A stretch of DNA of 5,751 nt from an uncultured Clostridia bacterium (GTDB taxonomy: Bacteria; Bacillota; Clostridia; Oscillospirales; Oscillospiraceae): contig CAMHRJ010000160.1 in the NCBI GenBank assembly GCA_946187475.1, positions 1 to 5,751 on the forward strand, given 5' to 3'. Of this stretch, positions 1 to 4,929 are shown in pieces. Numbering within the stretch: position 1 is the first letter of the stretch; each line of letters starts with the position of its first letter. Both the position numbers and the translations under genes were made by a program. The notes below the pieces were generated by a model. That model was not told the DNA's origin, did no database searches, and saw only the letters and a program-made list of their open reading frames with translations.

Positions 1-27
1 TGACAGGGAAGATATATGCTATATAAT
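1..27 (+). promoter_or_regulatory. Sigma-A-type promoter of the metal-efflux operon (left end cut)
   Basis: A perfect TATAAT -10 box lies at 22-27. The window opens with TGACA (1-5), which would be the last five bases of a TTGACA -35 box if the base just outside the window is T; the spacer would then be 16 bp. Transcription would start near 33-35, inside the palindrome at 28-51, which is the usual geometry for steric repression by ArsR-family proteins. The -10 box is directly seen; the -35 box is inferred because its first base is missing. Confidence 0.7.
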
Positions 28-51
28 ACATATGAACGAATGCTCATATGT
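28..51. promoter_or_regulatory. Interrupted palindrome, probable ArsR/CadC operator
   Basis: The arms ACATATGA (28-35) and TCATATGT (44-51) are perfect inverted repeats separated by 8 bp, centred between 39 and 40. The ATATGA...TCATAT form is like the 12-2-12 imperfect repeats bound by SmtB, CzrA and related sensors. It begins one base after the -10 box, covers the predicted transcription start and ends 20 bp before the repressor start codon. The palindrome is seen; repressor binding is inferred from family knowledge and position. Confidence 0.75.
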
Positions 52-58
52 TCAATTC

Positions 59-64
59 AGGAGG
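59..64 (+). promoter_or_regulatory. Ribosome binding site that fixes the repressor start
   Basis: AGGAGG lies 7 nt before ATG 72. The other in-frame ATG at 48 lies inside the operator palindrome and has no purine-rich site before it, so 72 is the better start and the repressor is 120 residues rather than 128. Confidence 0.85.
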
Positions 65-71
65 TGCGCGG

Positions 72-434
72 ATGGACGAAAAACAGATTCCGGTGTGCGA
101 CTTTCTCCACGTCCATGAAGATACGGTGCAGCAGGTGCTCTCGGAGCTGCCGGCAGAGGAGCGGCTTTACGATCTGGCAGAGCTTTTCCGCATGTTCGGC
201 GACACCACCCGCATCCGCATCCTGTATCTTCTGTTCGAGAGTGAGCTTTGTGTCTGCGACCTGGCAAAGCTGCTGGGCGTGACCCAGAGCGCCGTGAGCC
301 ACCAACTCCGGGCCCTGAAGGACGCGAAGCTGGTCCGCTTCCGCCGGGCGGGGAAGACCGTGTTTTATTCGCTGGACGACGACCATGTCCGTTCGATTCT
401 GTCCCTGGGCATGGAACACATTTTGGAAAAGTAA
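72..434 (+). CDS. cadC: CadC-like ArsR/SmtB-family metal-responsive repressor
   Basis: Cytoplasmic winged-helix repressor of 120 residues, expected to hold its operon off until Cd, Pb or Zn binds. The ArsR core begins around residue 35. The metal box ELCVCDL is at 58-64, and the helix-turn-helix with recognition helix SAVSHQLRAL covers about 64-88, followed by a wing (RRAGKTVFYSL, 91-101). Two metal sites seem intact. The alpha-3N thiolate site would use Cys60 and Cys62 with Cys9 from the N-terminal arm. The alpha-5 site is Asp103, His105, His116 and Glu119, with the spacing of the SmtB/CadC inter-subunit zinc site. The numbering runs two ahead of S. aureus CadC (as I recall it: C7, C58, C60, D101, H103, H114, E117); the equivalent of CadC Cys11 is His13 here. 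It is the first gene after the operator and lies 19 nt before the HMA gene, so it should repress itself and its partners. Family is certain; the exact metal is inferred. Confidence 0.92.
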   Translation: MDEKQIPVCDFLHVHEDTVQQVLSELPAEERLYDLAELFRMFGDTTRIRILYLLFESELCVCDLAKLLGVTQSAVSHQLRALKDAKLVRFRRAGKTVFYSLDDDHVRSILSLGMEHILEK

Positions 435-440
435 AAGAAA

Positions 441-445
441 AGGAG
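441..445 (+). promoter_or_regulatory. Ribosome binding site of the HMA gene
   Basis: AGGAG within AAAAGGAG lies 8 nt before ATG 454. It decides against the longer reading from ATG 385, which would overlap the repressor gene and add 23 unrelated residues before the HMA fold. Confidence 0.8.
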
Positions 446-453
446 TCCTCATC

Positions 454-672
454 ATGCAGAAAAAGTACAGCATCGAAGTCGATTGCGCCAACTGTGCCGC
501 CGCCGTGGAGCGCAAGCTTGCAGATCTTGCTGGAATCGAATCCATCTCCATCAGTTACATGGCGCAGAAAATGATCGTGGAGTACGCCGACGGCGTGGAC
601 GAAAGCACCAAGGTGAAGGAAATGCTGAAGGTCGCCCGCAAGATCGAGCCGGACTTCGAGATCGAGGCGTAA
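454..672 (+). CDS. Free-standing HMA heavy-metal-binding protein
   Basis: Small cytoplasmic protein of 72 residues that is a single heavy-metal-associated (HMA) domain, with little beyond the beta-alpha-beta-beta-alpha-beta fold. The metal loop is VDCANCA, with Cys11 and Cys14 as ligands and Asp10 just before the first Cys. A DCxxC loop is typical of the N-terminal domains of Zn/Cd/Pb ATPases (ZntA, CadA), whereas copper domains usually have M-x-C-x-x-C. It lies 19 nt after the repressor and ends 4 nt before the ATPase gene, which lacks this domain, so it probably serves as a detached metal-binding subunit or metallochaperone for that pump. The ATPase is in a different reading frame, so loss of a stop codon would not fuse them. 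HMA identity is clear; chaperone function is inferred. Confidence 0.92.
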   Translation: MQKKYSIEVDCANCAAAVERKLADLAGIESISISYMAQKMIVEYADGVDESTKVKEMLKVARKIEPDFEIEA

Positions 673-676
673 CGCC

Positions 677-2566
677 ATGAAGCTCAAACGCAGTCAAAAG
701 CGCGATCTGCGAAACATCCTGATCGCGCTGGCGCTGTTTGCGGTCTTGCTGCTGGTGCGGCACCTGCTTCCGGAGCTGATCTGGCTCCACGCCATTCTGG
801 CCGTCGCTGCGATCTATGTGGTGGGCTGGGGCGTGTTCAAGCGGGCCTGGGTCGGAATCAAGAATCACCAGCCCTTTGACGAAAACCTCCTTATGGCCAT
901 CGCCGTGCTGGGCGCGCTGATCCTGGGCGAATTTGCCGAGGCTGTTGCCGTCATGACCTTCTATCAGGTGGGCGAGCTCTTTGAGAGCATCGCCGTGGGA
1001 CGCAGCCGCAAGAGCATTTCGGCCCTCATGGACATCCGTCCCGACCACGCGAATCTGGAGACCGACGGCGGCCTCATCGAGGTCCTGCCGGAGACCGTAG
1101 AGCTGGGCAGCATCATCGTGGTGAAGCCCGGCGAGCGCGTTCCCTTGGACAGTGAGGTGGTGGAGGGTGTCTCCTCTCTGAATCTTGCGGCCCTGACTGG
1201 GGAGAGCGTCCCTGTGGACGTGGCCCCCGGCGACGCGGTGGTCAGCGGCGGCGTGAATCTGACGGGTGTTCTCCGTCTGCGCACGCTGAAGCGCTACGAT
1301 GACTCCACCGTGGCCCGGATTCTGGAGCTGGTGGAGAATTCCACCATGAAAAAGGCCAAGACTGAGCGGTTCATCACCCGATTTGCCCGGTGGTATACCC
1401 CTGCCGTGGTCATCTCTGCCCTGCTGCTGGCGGTTCTGCCGCCCATCATCCGTCTGAGTGCACTGCATCTGGCGCCCATGTGGGGCGACTGGATTCACCG
1501 TGCCCTGACTTTCCTGGTCATCAGCTGCCCCTGCGCCATGGTGATCTCCATCCCGCTGAGCTTCTTCGGCGGCATCGGCGGCGCCAGCTCCCGGGGCATC
1601 CTGATCAAGGGCAGCAGCTATCTGGAGCAGCTGGCCCGGGCGGATACCGTGGTATTCGATAAAACCGGCACTCTGACCCGGGGCGTGTTCGAGGTTACCG
1701 AGGTCTTCCCGGAACCGGAGATCAGCAGCGAAGAGCTGCTGCGTCTGGCGGCGGCTGCCGAACGCTATTCCGACCACCCCGTCAGCGAGAGCCTCCGTGC
1801 CGCCGCAGGCCCCATCGCCGAGGCGGACACCGCTTCCGACGCCCACGAGCGTCCCGGAGAAGGCGTCCTCGCCATCGTGGGCGGTCAACGGGTTGCCGTT
1901 GGCAACGATCGTCTTATGAAGGCCCTGGGCCTGAACCCCAAGGGCGTCCTGGCTGCCGGAACTTTGGTGCACGTTGCCCGGGAGAATCGCTACCTGGGCT
2001 GCATCGAGATCTCTGACCGTCCCAAAGCCGGCGCCGCAGCCGCGGTGCAGGAGCTGCGGGAGCGCGGCGTCAAACGCGTCGTCATGCTTACCGGTGACCG
2101 GAAGGCCGCGGCCCAGGCCATGGCCAAAGAGCTGGGCGTCACCGAGGTGCGCAGCGAGCTGCTGCCCACGGACAAGGTCACAGAGCTGGAAGCACTGCTG
2201 AAGCAGCAGGCCAAGGGCAAAACCCTGGCATTTGTGGGTGACGGCATCAACGACGCTCCGGTCCTGGCCCGCGCGGACGTAGGCGTCGCCATGGGCGGCA
2301 TCGGCTCTGACGCCGCCATCGAGGCCGCCGACGTGGTCTTGATGGATGATGACATCAGCAAGCTGCCTGTGGCCATGCGCATCGCCCGGCGCACCGTCGC
2401 CATCGCCTGGCAGAACATCGCCTTCGCCCTTCTGGTCAAGGCTGTCTGCCTGATTCTCGGCGCTTTGGGCATTGCGGGCATGTGGCTGGCCATCTTCGCT
2501 GACGTGGGCGTCATGGTCCTCTGTGTGCTGAACGCCGCCCGCGCATTGCTGGTGAAAAACCTGTAA
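677..2566 (+). CDS. cadA: P1B-2-type heavy-metal efflux ATPase (Zn/Cd/Pb)
   Basis: Integral membrane pump of 629 residues that uses ATP to export divalent soft metals. Hydrophobic segments lie near 12-28, 35-54, 70-83 and 85-100. The actuator loop has TGES at 174-177. The membrane metal site CPC is at 284-286, after a hydrophobic segment near 242-258. DKTGT at 328-332 gives the phosphorylated Asp328. The nucleotide domain shows His367 in SDHP and the G-x-G element at 394-396. TGD is at 472-474 and the hinge GDGINDAP at 521-528. In the last two membrane helices Asn580, Lys588 and Asp609-x-Gly611 match the P1B-2 signature, and the Lys-to-Asp spacing of 21 equals that of E. coli ZntA as I recall it (K693/D714). 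The protein starts directly with basic residues and the first helix, so no HMA domain is present; the separate HMA gene 4 nt upstream likely supplies it. The start is ATG 677 with only a weak GAGG (664-667), suggesting translational coupling. cadA or zntA would both be fair names. Confidence 0.94.
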   Translation: MKLKRSQKRDLRNILIALALFAVLLLVRHLLPELIWLHAILAVAAIYVVGWGVFKRAWVGIKNHQPFDENLLMAIAVLGALILGEFAEAVAVMTFYQVGELFESIAVGRSRKSISALMDIRPDHANLETDGGLIEVLPETVELGSIIVVKPGERVPLDSEVVEGVSSLNLAALTGESVPVDVAPGDAVVSGGVNLTGVLRLRTLKRYDDSTVARILELVENSTMKKAKTERFITRFARWYTPAVVISALLLAVLPPIIRLSALHLAPMWGDWIHRALTFLVISCPCAMVISIPLSFFGGIGGASSRGILIKGSSYLEQLARADTVVFDKTGTLTRGVFEVTEVFPEPEISSEELLRLAAAAERYSDHPVSESLRAAAGPIAEADTASDAHERPGEGVLAIVGGQRVAVGNDRLMKALGLNPKGVLAAGTLVHVARENRYLGCIEISDRPKAGAAAAVQELRERGVKRVVMLTGDRKAAAQAMAKELGVTEVRSELLPTDKVTELEALLKQQAKGKTLAFVGDGINDAPVLARADVGVAMGGIGSDAAIEAADVVLMDDDISKLPVAMRIARRTVAIAWQNIAFALLVKAVCLILGALGIAGMWLAIFADVGVMVLCVLNAARALLVKNL

Positions 2567-2570
2567 TCTT

Positions 2571-2608
2571 AAAGCTCACAGATATCCTGTGGGCTTTTTG
2601 CTCTTTTT
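2571..2608 (+). terminator. Intrinsic terminator of the metal-efflux operon
   Basis: AAAGCTCACAG (2571-2581) pairs with CTGTGGGCTTT (2587-2597) to give an 11-bp stem with one G-U pair and a 5-nt loop. T-runs follow at 2595-2599 and 2604-2608. It starts 4 nt after the ATPase stop codon, and so separates the metal operon from the two-component genes. Confidence 0.9.
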
Positions 2609-2632
2609 ACAGATTTTTAATGCAATTTCAGG
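2606..2632 (+). promoter_or_regulatory. Possible response-regulator site upstream of the regulator gene
   Basis: TTTACA (2606-2611), then TTAATG 11 bp on (2617-2622) inside TTTTTAAT, then TTTCAG (2626-2631). The same words in the same order (TTTACA, TTTTAAT, TTCACAG) occur upstream of the HtrA gene with slightly different spacing. It could be an autoregulatory site for the OmpR-family regulator. The first word overlaps the terminator T-tract, and AT-rich spacers look alike by chance, so this is tentative. Confidence 0.3.
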
Positions 2633-2648
2633 TGGGTTGTGTCATAAT
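2620..2648 (+). promoter_or_regulatory. Extended -10 promoter for the two-component operon
   Basis: TGT directly followed by CATAAT (2640-2648) forms an extended -10 element (TGn plus a 5/6 match to TATAAT). The -35 region 17 bp upstream, ATGCAA (2620-2625), is poor (3/6), as is common for extended -10 or activator-dependent promoters. Transcription would start near 2655. The promoter sits between the terminator and the regulator gene, where one is needed. Confidence 0.6.
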
Positions 2649-2666
2649 AAAGAAAACGAATCCAAG

Positions 2667-2672
2667 AGGAGG
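2667..2672 (+). promoter_or_regulatory. Ribosome binding site of the response regulator
   Basis: AGGAGG lies 8 nt before ATG 2681, a near-ideal site that supports this start. Confidence 0.85.
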
Positions 2673-2680
2673 ATTTTGCC

Positions 2681-3370
2681 ATGAGTCAGAAGATCGTGGT
2701 CGTCGAGGACGACATTAACATTGCTGAGCTCCTGCGCCTGTGTCTGGAGAAGGACGGCTTTGCCGTCAGCGTGGCCCATGACGGCGGCGCCGGCGTGGAG
2801 CTGTTCGAAAAAGAAAACCCCGATCTGGTCATGCTGGACATCATGCTCCCGGTCATGGACGGCTGGGCCGTGCTGAAGCAGATCCGCAAAGCAGGGAAGA
2901 CTCCTGTTATTATGTTAACCGCGAAAGGCGAGGTCGAGGATAAGGTCAACGGCCTGGAGAGCGGCGCGGATGATTACATCGTCAAGCCCTTCGAGGTCAA
3001 GGAGCTGCTGGCCCGGGTCCACGCGGTGCTCCGCCGGGTTGGGGACGAGGCACCCCAGCAGGGCAAGAAGCTCACCTTTGACAAGCTCGTCATCAACCTG
3101 GATTCCTACGAGCTTGTGGTGGACGGAAAGCGCATCGACACGCCGCCCAAGGAGATGGAGCTGCTGTACCATCTGGCTGCCACGCCCAACCGGGTCTATA
3201 CCCGCAACCAGCTGCTGGACGAGGTCTGGGGCTTTGATTATTTCGGCGACTCCCGCACCGTGGACGTGCACATCAAGCGTCTGCGTGAGAAGCTGGAGGG
3301 CGTCTCCGACCAGTGGAACCTGAAGACGGTCTGGGGCGTGGGCTATAAGTTTGAGTGTGCGGAGAACTGA
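2681..3370 (+). CDS. OmpR/PhoB-family response regulator
   Basis: Cytoplasmic two-domain DNA-binding protein of 229 residues, a normal length for the family. The receiver domain (about 4-118) has the acidic pocket Glu9/Asp10/Asp11, the phosphoacceptor Asp53 in MLDIMLP, Thr80 in IMLTAKG and Lys102 in VKPF. The C-terminal winged helix (about 130-226) shows PPKEMELLYHLA, the recognition region SRTVDVHIKRLREKLE and the closing TVWGVGYKFE. Phosphorylation by the kinase encoded 17 nt downstream should promote dimer binding to direct repeats. No residue needed for phosphotransfer is missing. Its regulon cannot be read from the sequence alone; the adjacent protease gene is the most likely target. It is not assigned to a named system. 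Confidence 0.95.
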   Translation: MSQKIVVVEDDINIAELLRLCLEKDGFAVSVAHDGGAGVELFEKENPDLVMLDIMLPVMDGWAVLKQIRKAGKTPVIMLTAKGEVEDKVNGLESGADDYIVKPFEVKELLARVHAVLRRVGDEAPQQGKKLTFDKLVINLDSYELVVDGKRIDTPPKEMELLYHLAATPNRVYTRNQLLDEVWGFDYFGDSRTVDVHIKRLREKLEGVSDQWNLKTVWGVGYKFECAEN

Positions 3371-3384
3371 TGTTCTGTCCTTAA
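3370..3384 (+). other. Four-codon mini-ORF between regulator and kinase
   Basis: The regulator stop overlaps an ATG (TGATG, 3368-3372). The ATG is preceded at 5 nt by GGAG (3361-3364) and opens a reading frame Met-Phe-Cys-Pro-stop (TAA 3382-3384), in frame with the kinase ATG that follows 3 nt later. It could capture ribosomes ending on the regulator and deliver them to the kinase start, or it could be a remnant of an older, longer kinase start. The arrangement is seen; translation is inferred. Confidence 0.4.
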
Positions 3385-3387
3385 ACG

Positions 3388-4836
3388 ATGAAAAGCATCT
3401 ATTTCAAAAACTTCGCTGCCACGGCGGCCATGGTGGTGCTGAGCTTTCTGTTCCTCGGCGTTGCGCTGGTGCTCCTTGGGCGGAGCTACGTCATCAACAA
3501 CTACCGCTCCGGCATGGAGACCAATGCCCAGGAGGTCAGCCGCAGCGCCCAGGCCCTGGCCTCGGACGGCGAGCTGAACGACTGGTCCCTGCGCATGACC
3601 CTGAGCACCCTGTCGCAGATCTCCGGAAACCACATTTTCCTCTGTGACACCGAGGGCACCGTCGTCTCCTGCTCAGACATGAACATCGCCTGCGTACATC
3701 TGGGCCGGACGCTGGACAATGCCACCATGACCAGTCTCCGCAGCGGTGGAGAGATCAACCAGATCACAACCCTGGGCGGCCTTTACGATACTCCGCACTA
3801 TGTGGTAACGGAGCCCATCCGCTCTGCCTACAATGACACCATCATCGGCTATGTGTTCGTCTCGGCGGATTCCTCTACTATCATCGAGGGCTGGGACACC
3901 TTCCTGCTGGTCTTCCTGGCAGCCTCGGCTGCGGTCATGGCCATCGCGCTGCTCATGGCCTTCATGACCTCCAAGCGTATGGCAAAGCCTCTGGACGAGA
4001 TGGCCCGGGCCACCCGCCACTTTGCTCACGGGGACTTCTCCGTTCGCGTGGAGGAGGACGACCGCACCGACGAGGTGGGCGCTCTGGTCTCTGCCTTCAA
4101 CACCATGGCGGATTCTCTGGAGAAATCCGAACAGCGGAGAAATGACTTCATCGCCAATGTCTCCCATGAGCTGAAAACGCCCATGACCACCATCGCGGGC
4201 TATGCCGAAGGTCTTCTGGACGGCACGATTCCCAGAGAGAATGAGGACAAATACCTGGCCATCATCGCCGAGGAGACCCAGCGCCTGTCCCGCCTGGTGC
4301 GCAGTATGCTGGACATCTCCCGCATGGAGAGCACCGGCACCAGCCTGACCCGCCGGCGGGAATTTGACCTGCTGGAGGTGGTGATCTCCACGCTCCTGAG
4401 CTTTGAAGACCGGGCCAACGCCAAAAAGCTGGAGATGGATCTCCGTCTGCCGGAAAACCATGTGAACGTGCTGGGGGATCCCGACGCCATCACCCGGGTG
4501 GTCTATAATCTGCTGGACAACGCCATCAAGTTTGCCGACGAGGGCAGCACCCTGTCCGTCTCCCTCTGGAAGACTGACGGCAAGGCTTATGTCTCCGTCC
4601 GGGACCAGGGCGAGACCATCCCCGAAAGCGATCTGCCCTTCATCTTCGACCGCTTCCATAAATCCGACCGCAGCCGCAGTCTGGATCGGGACGGCGTGGG
4701 TCTTGGGCTTTATCTGGTCAAGAGTATTCTGGACGCCCACGGTGAGGACATCGCCGTCACCAGCCGGGACGGCCAGACCGCCTTTGTCTTTACCGTCACG
4801 CTGGCACCGCCGGCACCCAAGGAAAAAAAGAAATAA
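3388..4836 (+). CDS. Membrane sensor histidine kinase (HisKA, HAMP)
   Basis: Class I sensor kinase of 482 residues, partner of the upstream regulator. Transmembrane helix 1 is at about 10-31, an extracytoplasmic sensor domain at 32-170, helix 2 at about 171-193 and HAMP at about 191-245. The dimerisation domain has VSHELKTP with phosphoacceptor His260. The ATPase domain shows the N box YNLLDNAIKF (373-382), G1 DQGETIP (406-412), F box FIFDRFHKSD (418-427) and G2 GVGLGL (436-441). In G1 the second glycine of D-x-G-x-G is Thr410. The sensor domain carries three cysteines (86, 95, 102) close together, with the look of a PAS-like or Cache fold (LCDTEGTVVSC). The protein ends in a lysine-rich tail. 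An in-frame TAA at 3382-3384 makes ATG 3388 the earliest possible start, and no Shine-Dalgarno sequence precedes it, so translation probably depends on the upstream gene. The signal sensed is unknown. Confidence 0.95.
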   Translation: MKSIYFKNFAATAAMVVLSFLFLGVALVLLGRSYVINNYRSGMETNAQEVSRSAQALASDGELNDWSLRMTLSTLSQISGNHIFLCDTEGTVVSCSDMNIACVHLGRTLDNATMTSLRSGGEINQITTLGGLYDTPHYVVTEPIRSAYNDTIIGYVFVSADSSTIIEGWDTFLLVFLAASAAVMAIALLMAFMTSKRMAKPLDEMARATRHFAHGDFSVRVEEDDRTDEVGALVSAFNTMADSLEKSEQRRNDFIANVSHELKTPMTTIAGYAEGLLDGTIPRENEDKYLAIIAEETQRLSRLVRSMLDISRMESTGTSLTRRREFDLLEVVISTLLSFEDRANAKKLEMDLRLPENHVNVLGDPDAITRVVYNLLDNAIKFADEGSTLSVSLWKTDGKAYVSVRDQGETIPESDLPFIFDRFHKSDRSRSLDRDGVGLGLYLVKSILDAHGEDIAVTSRDGQTAFVFTVTLAPPAPKEKKK

Positions 4837-4849
4837 ATCCGCAGCGCAA

Positions 4850-4877
4850 TTTACATTTTGTTTTAATTTCATTCACA
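4850..4877 (+). promoter_or_regulatory. Three hexamers at 11-bp steps, candidate response-regulator box
   Basis: TTTACA (4850-4855), TTTTAA (4861-4866) and TTCACA (4872-4877) begin exactly 11 bp apart. Direct repeats with 11-bp period on one DNA face are what OmpR/PhoB-family dimers bind (for example TT-A/T/C-ACA repeats of Bacillus PhoP, or the 11-bp units of the E. coli Pho box). The middle copy is weak (4/6 to the first). The third copy could double as a -35 box. Position upstream of the protease gene and right after the kinase suggests control by the adjacent pair; this is inference. Confidence 0.45.
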
Positions 4878-4901
4878 GCAGGCTCAAAAATCTTTGGTAA
4901 T
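4872..4901 (+). promoter_or_regulatory. Weak candidate promoter for the protease gene
   Basis: TTCACA (4872-4877, 5/6 to TTGACA) and GGTAAT (4896-4901, 4/6 to TATAAT) are 18 bp apart. The -10 is poor and overlaps a palindrome at 4895-4910, which fits a regulated promoter. No terminator follows the kinase gene, so the protease may also be read through from the two-component operon. Confidence 0.3.
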
Positions 4902-4910
4902 CTGTTACCA
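4895..4910. repeat. Perfect short palindrome TGGTAA-N4-TTACCA
   Basis: The 6-bp arms at 4895-4900 and 4905-4910 are exact inverted repeats around TCTG. It ends 5 bp before the ribosome binding site of the protease gene. It has no following T-run, so it is not a terminator; it could be an operator or a small mRNA hairpin near the start of translation. Function is unknown. Confidence 0.45.
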
Positions 4911-4915
4911 TCCAC

Positions 4916-4920
4916 GGAGG
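4916..4920 (+). promoter_or_regulatory. Ribosome binding site of the protease gene
   Basis: GGAGG lies 9 nt before ATG 4930 and supports that codon as the start of a protein whose 3' end is outside the window. Confidence 0.8.
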
Positions 4921-4929
4921 TACATTTTT

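Noticed and set aside
48..71. Upstream in-frame ATG for the repressor, adding eight residues
   Set aside because: It lies in the operator palindrome, lacks a ribosome binding site, and ATG 72 has AGGAGG at ideal spacing.
385..453. Upstream in-frame ATG for the HMA protein
   Set aside because: It would overlap the repressor gene by 50 nt and add residues unlike any HMA domain; ATG 454 has AGGAG 8 nt upstream.
551..1972. Long minus-strand open frame of 473 codons opposite the ATPase
   Set aside because: It lies wholly antisense to a gene with complete P-type ATPase motifs, its composition (His, Gln, Gly, Asp rich) matches reverse reading of GC-biased codons, and it shows no recognisable domain.
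454..2566. One fused HMA-ATPase gene broken by a frameshift
   Set aside because: Both proteins begin and end cleanly, the HMA fold is complete before its stop codon, and the 4-nt gap resembles a normal coupled junction. Only comparison with relatives could overturn this.
3673..4872. Long minus-strand open frame of 399 codons opposite the kinase
   Set aside because: It is antisense to a kinase with all catalytic boxes; low-complexity His/Gln/Gly-rich translation is typical of a codon-bias shadow.
4895..4910. Palindrome as terminator of the two-component operon
   Set aside because: The stem is only 6 bp and no T-run follows on either side within the needed distance.
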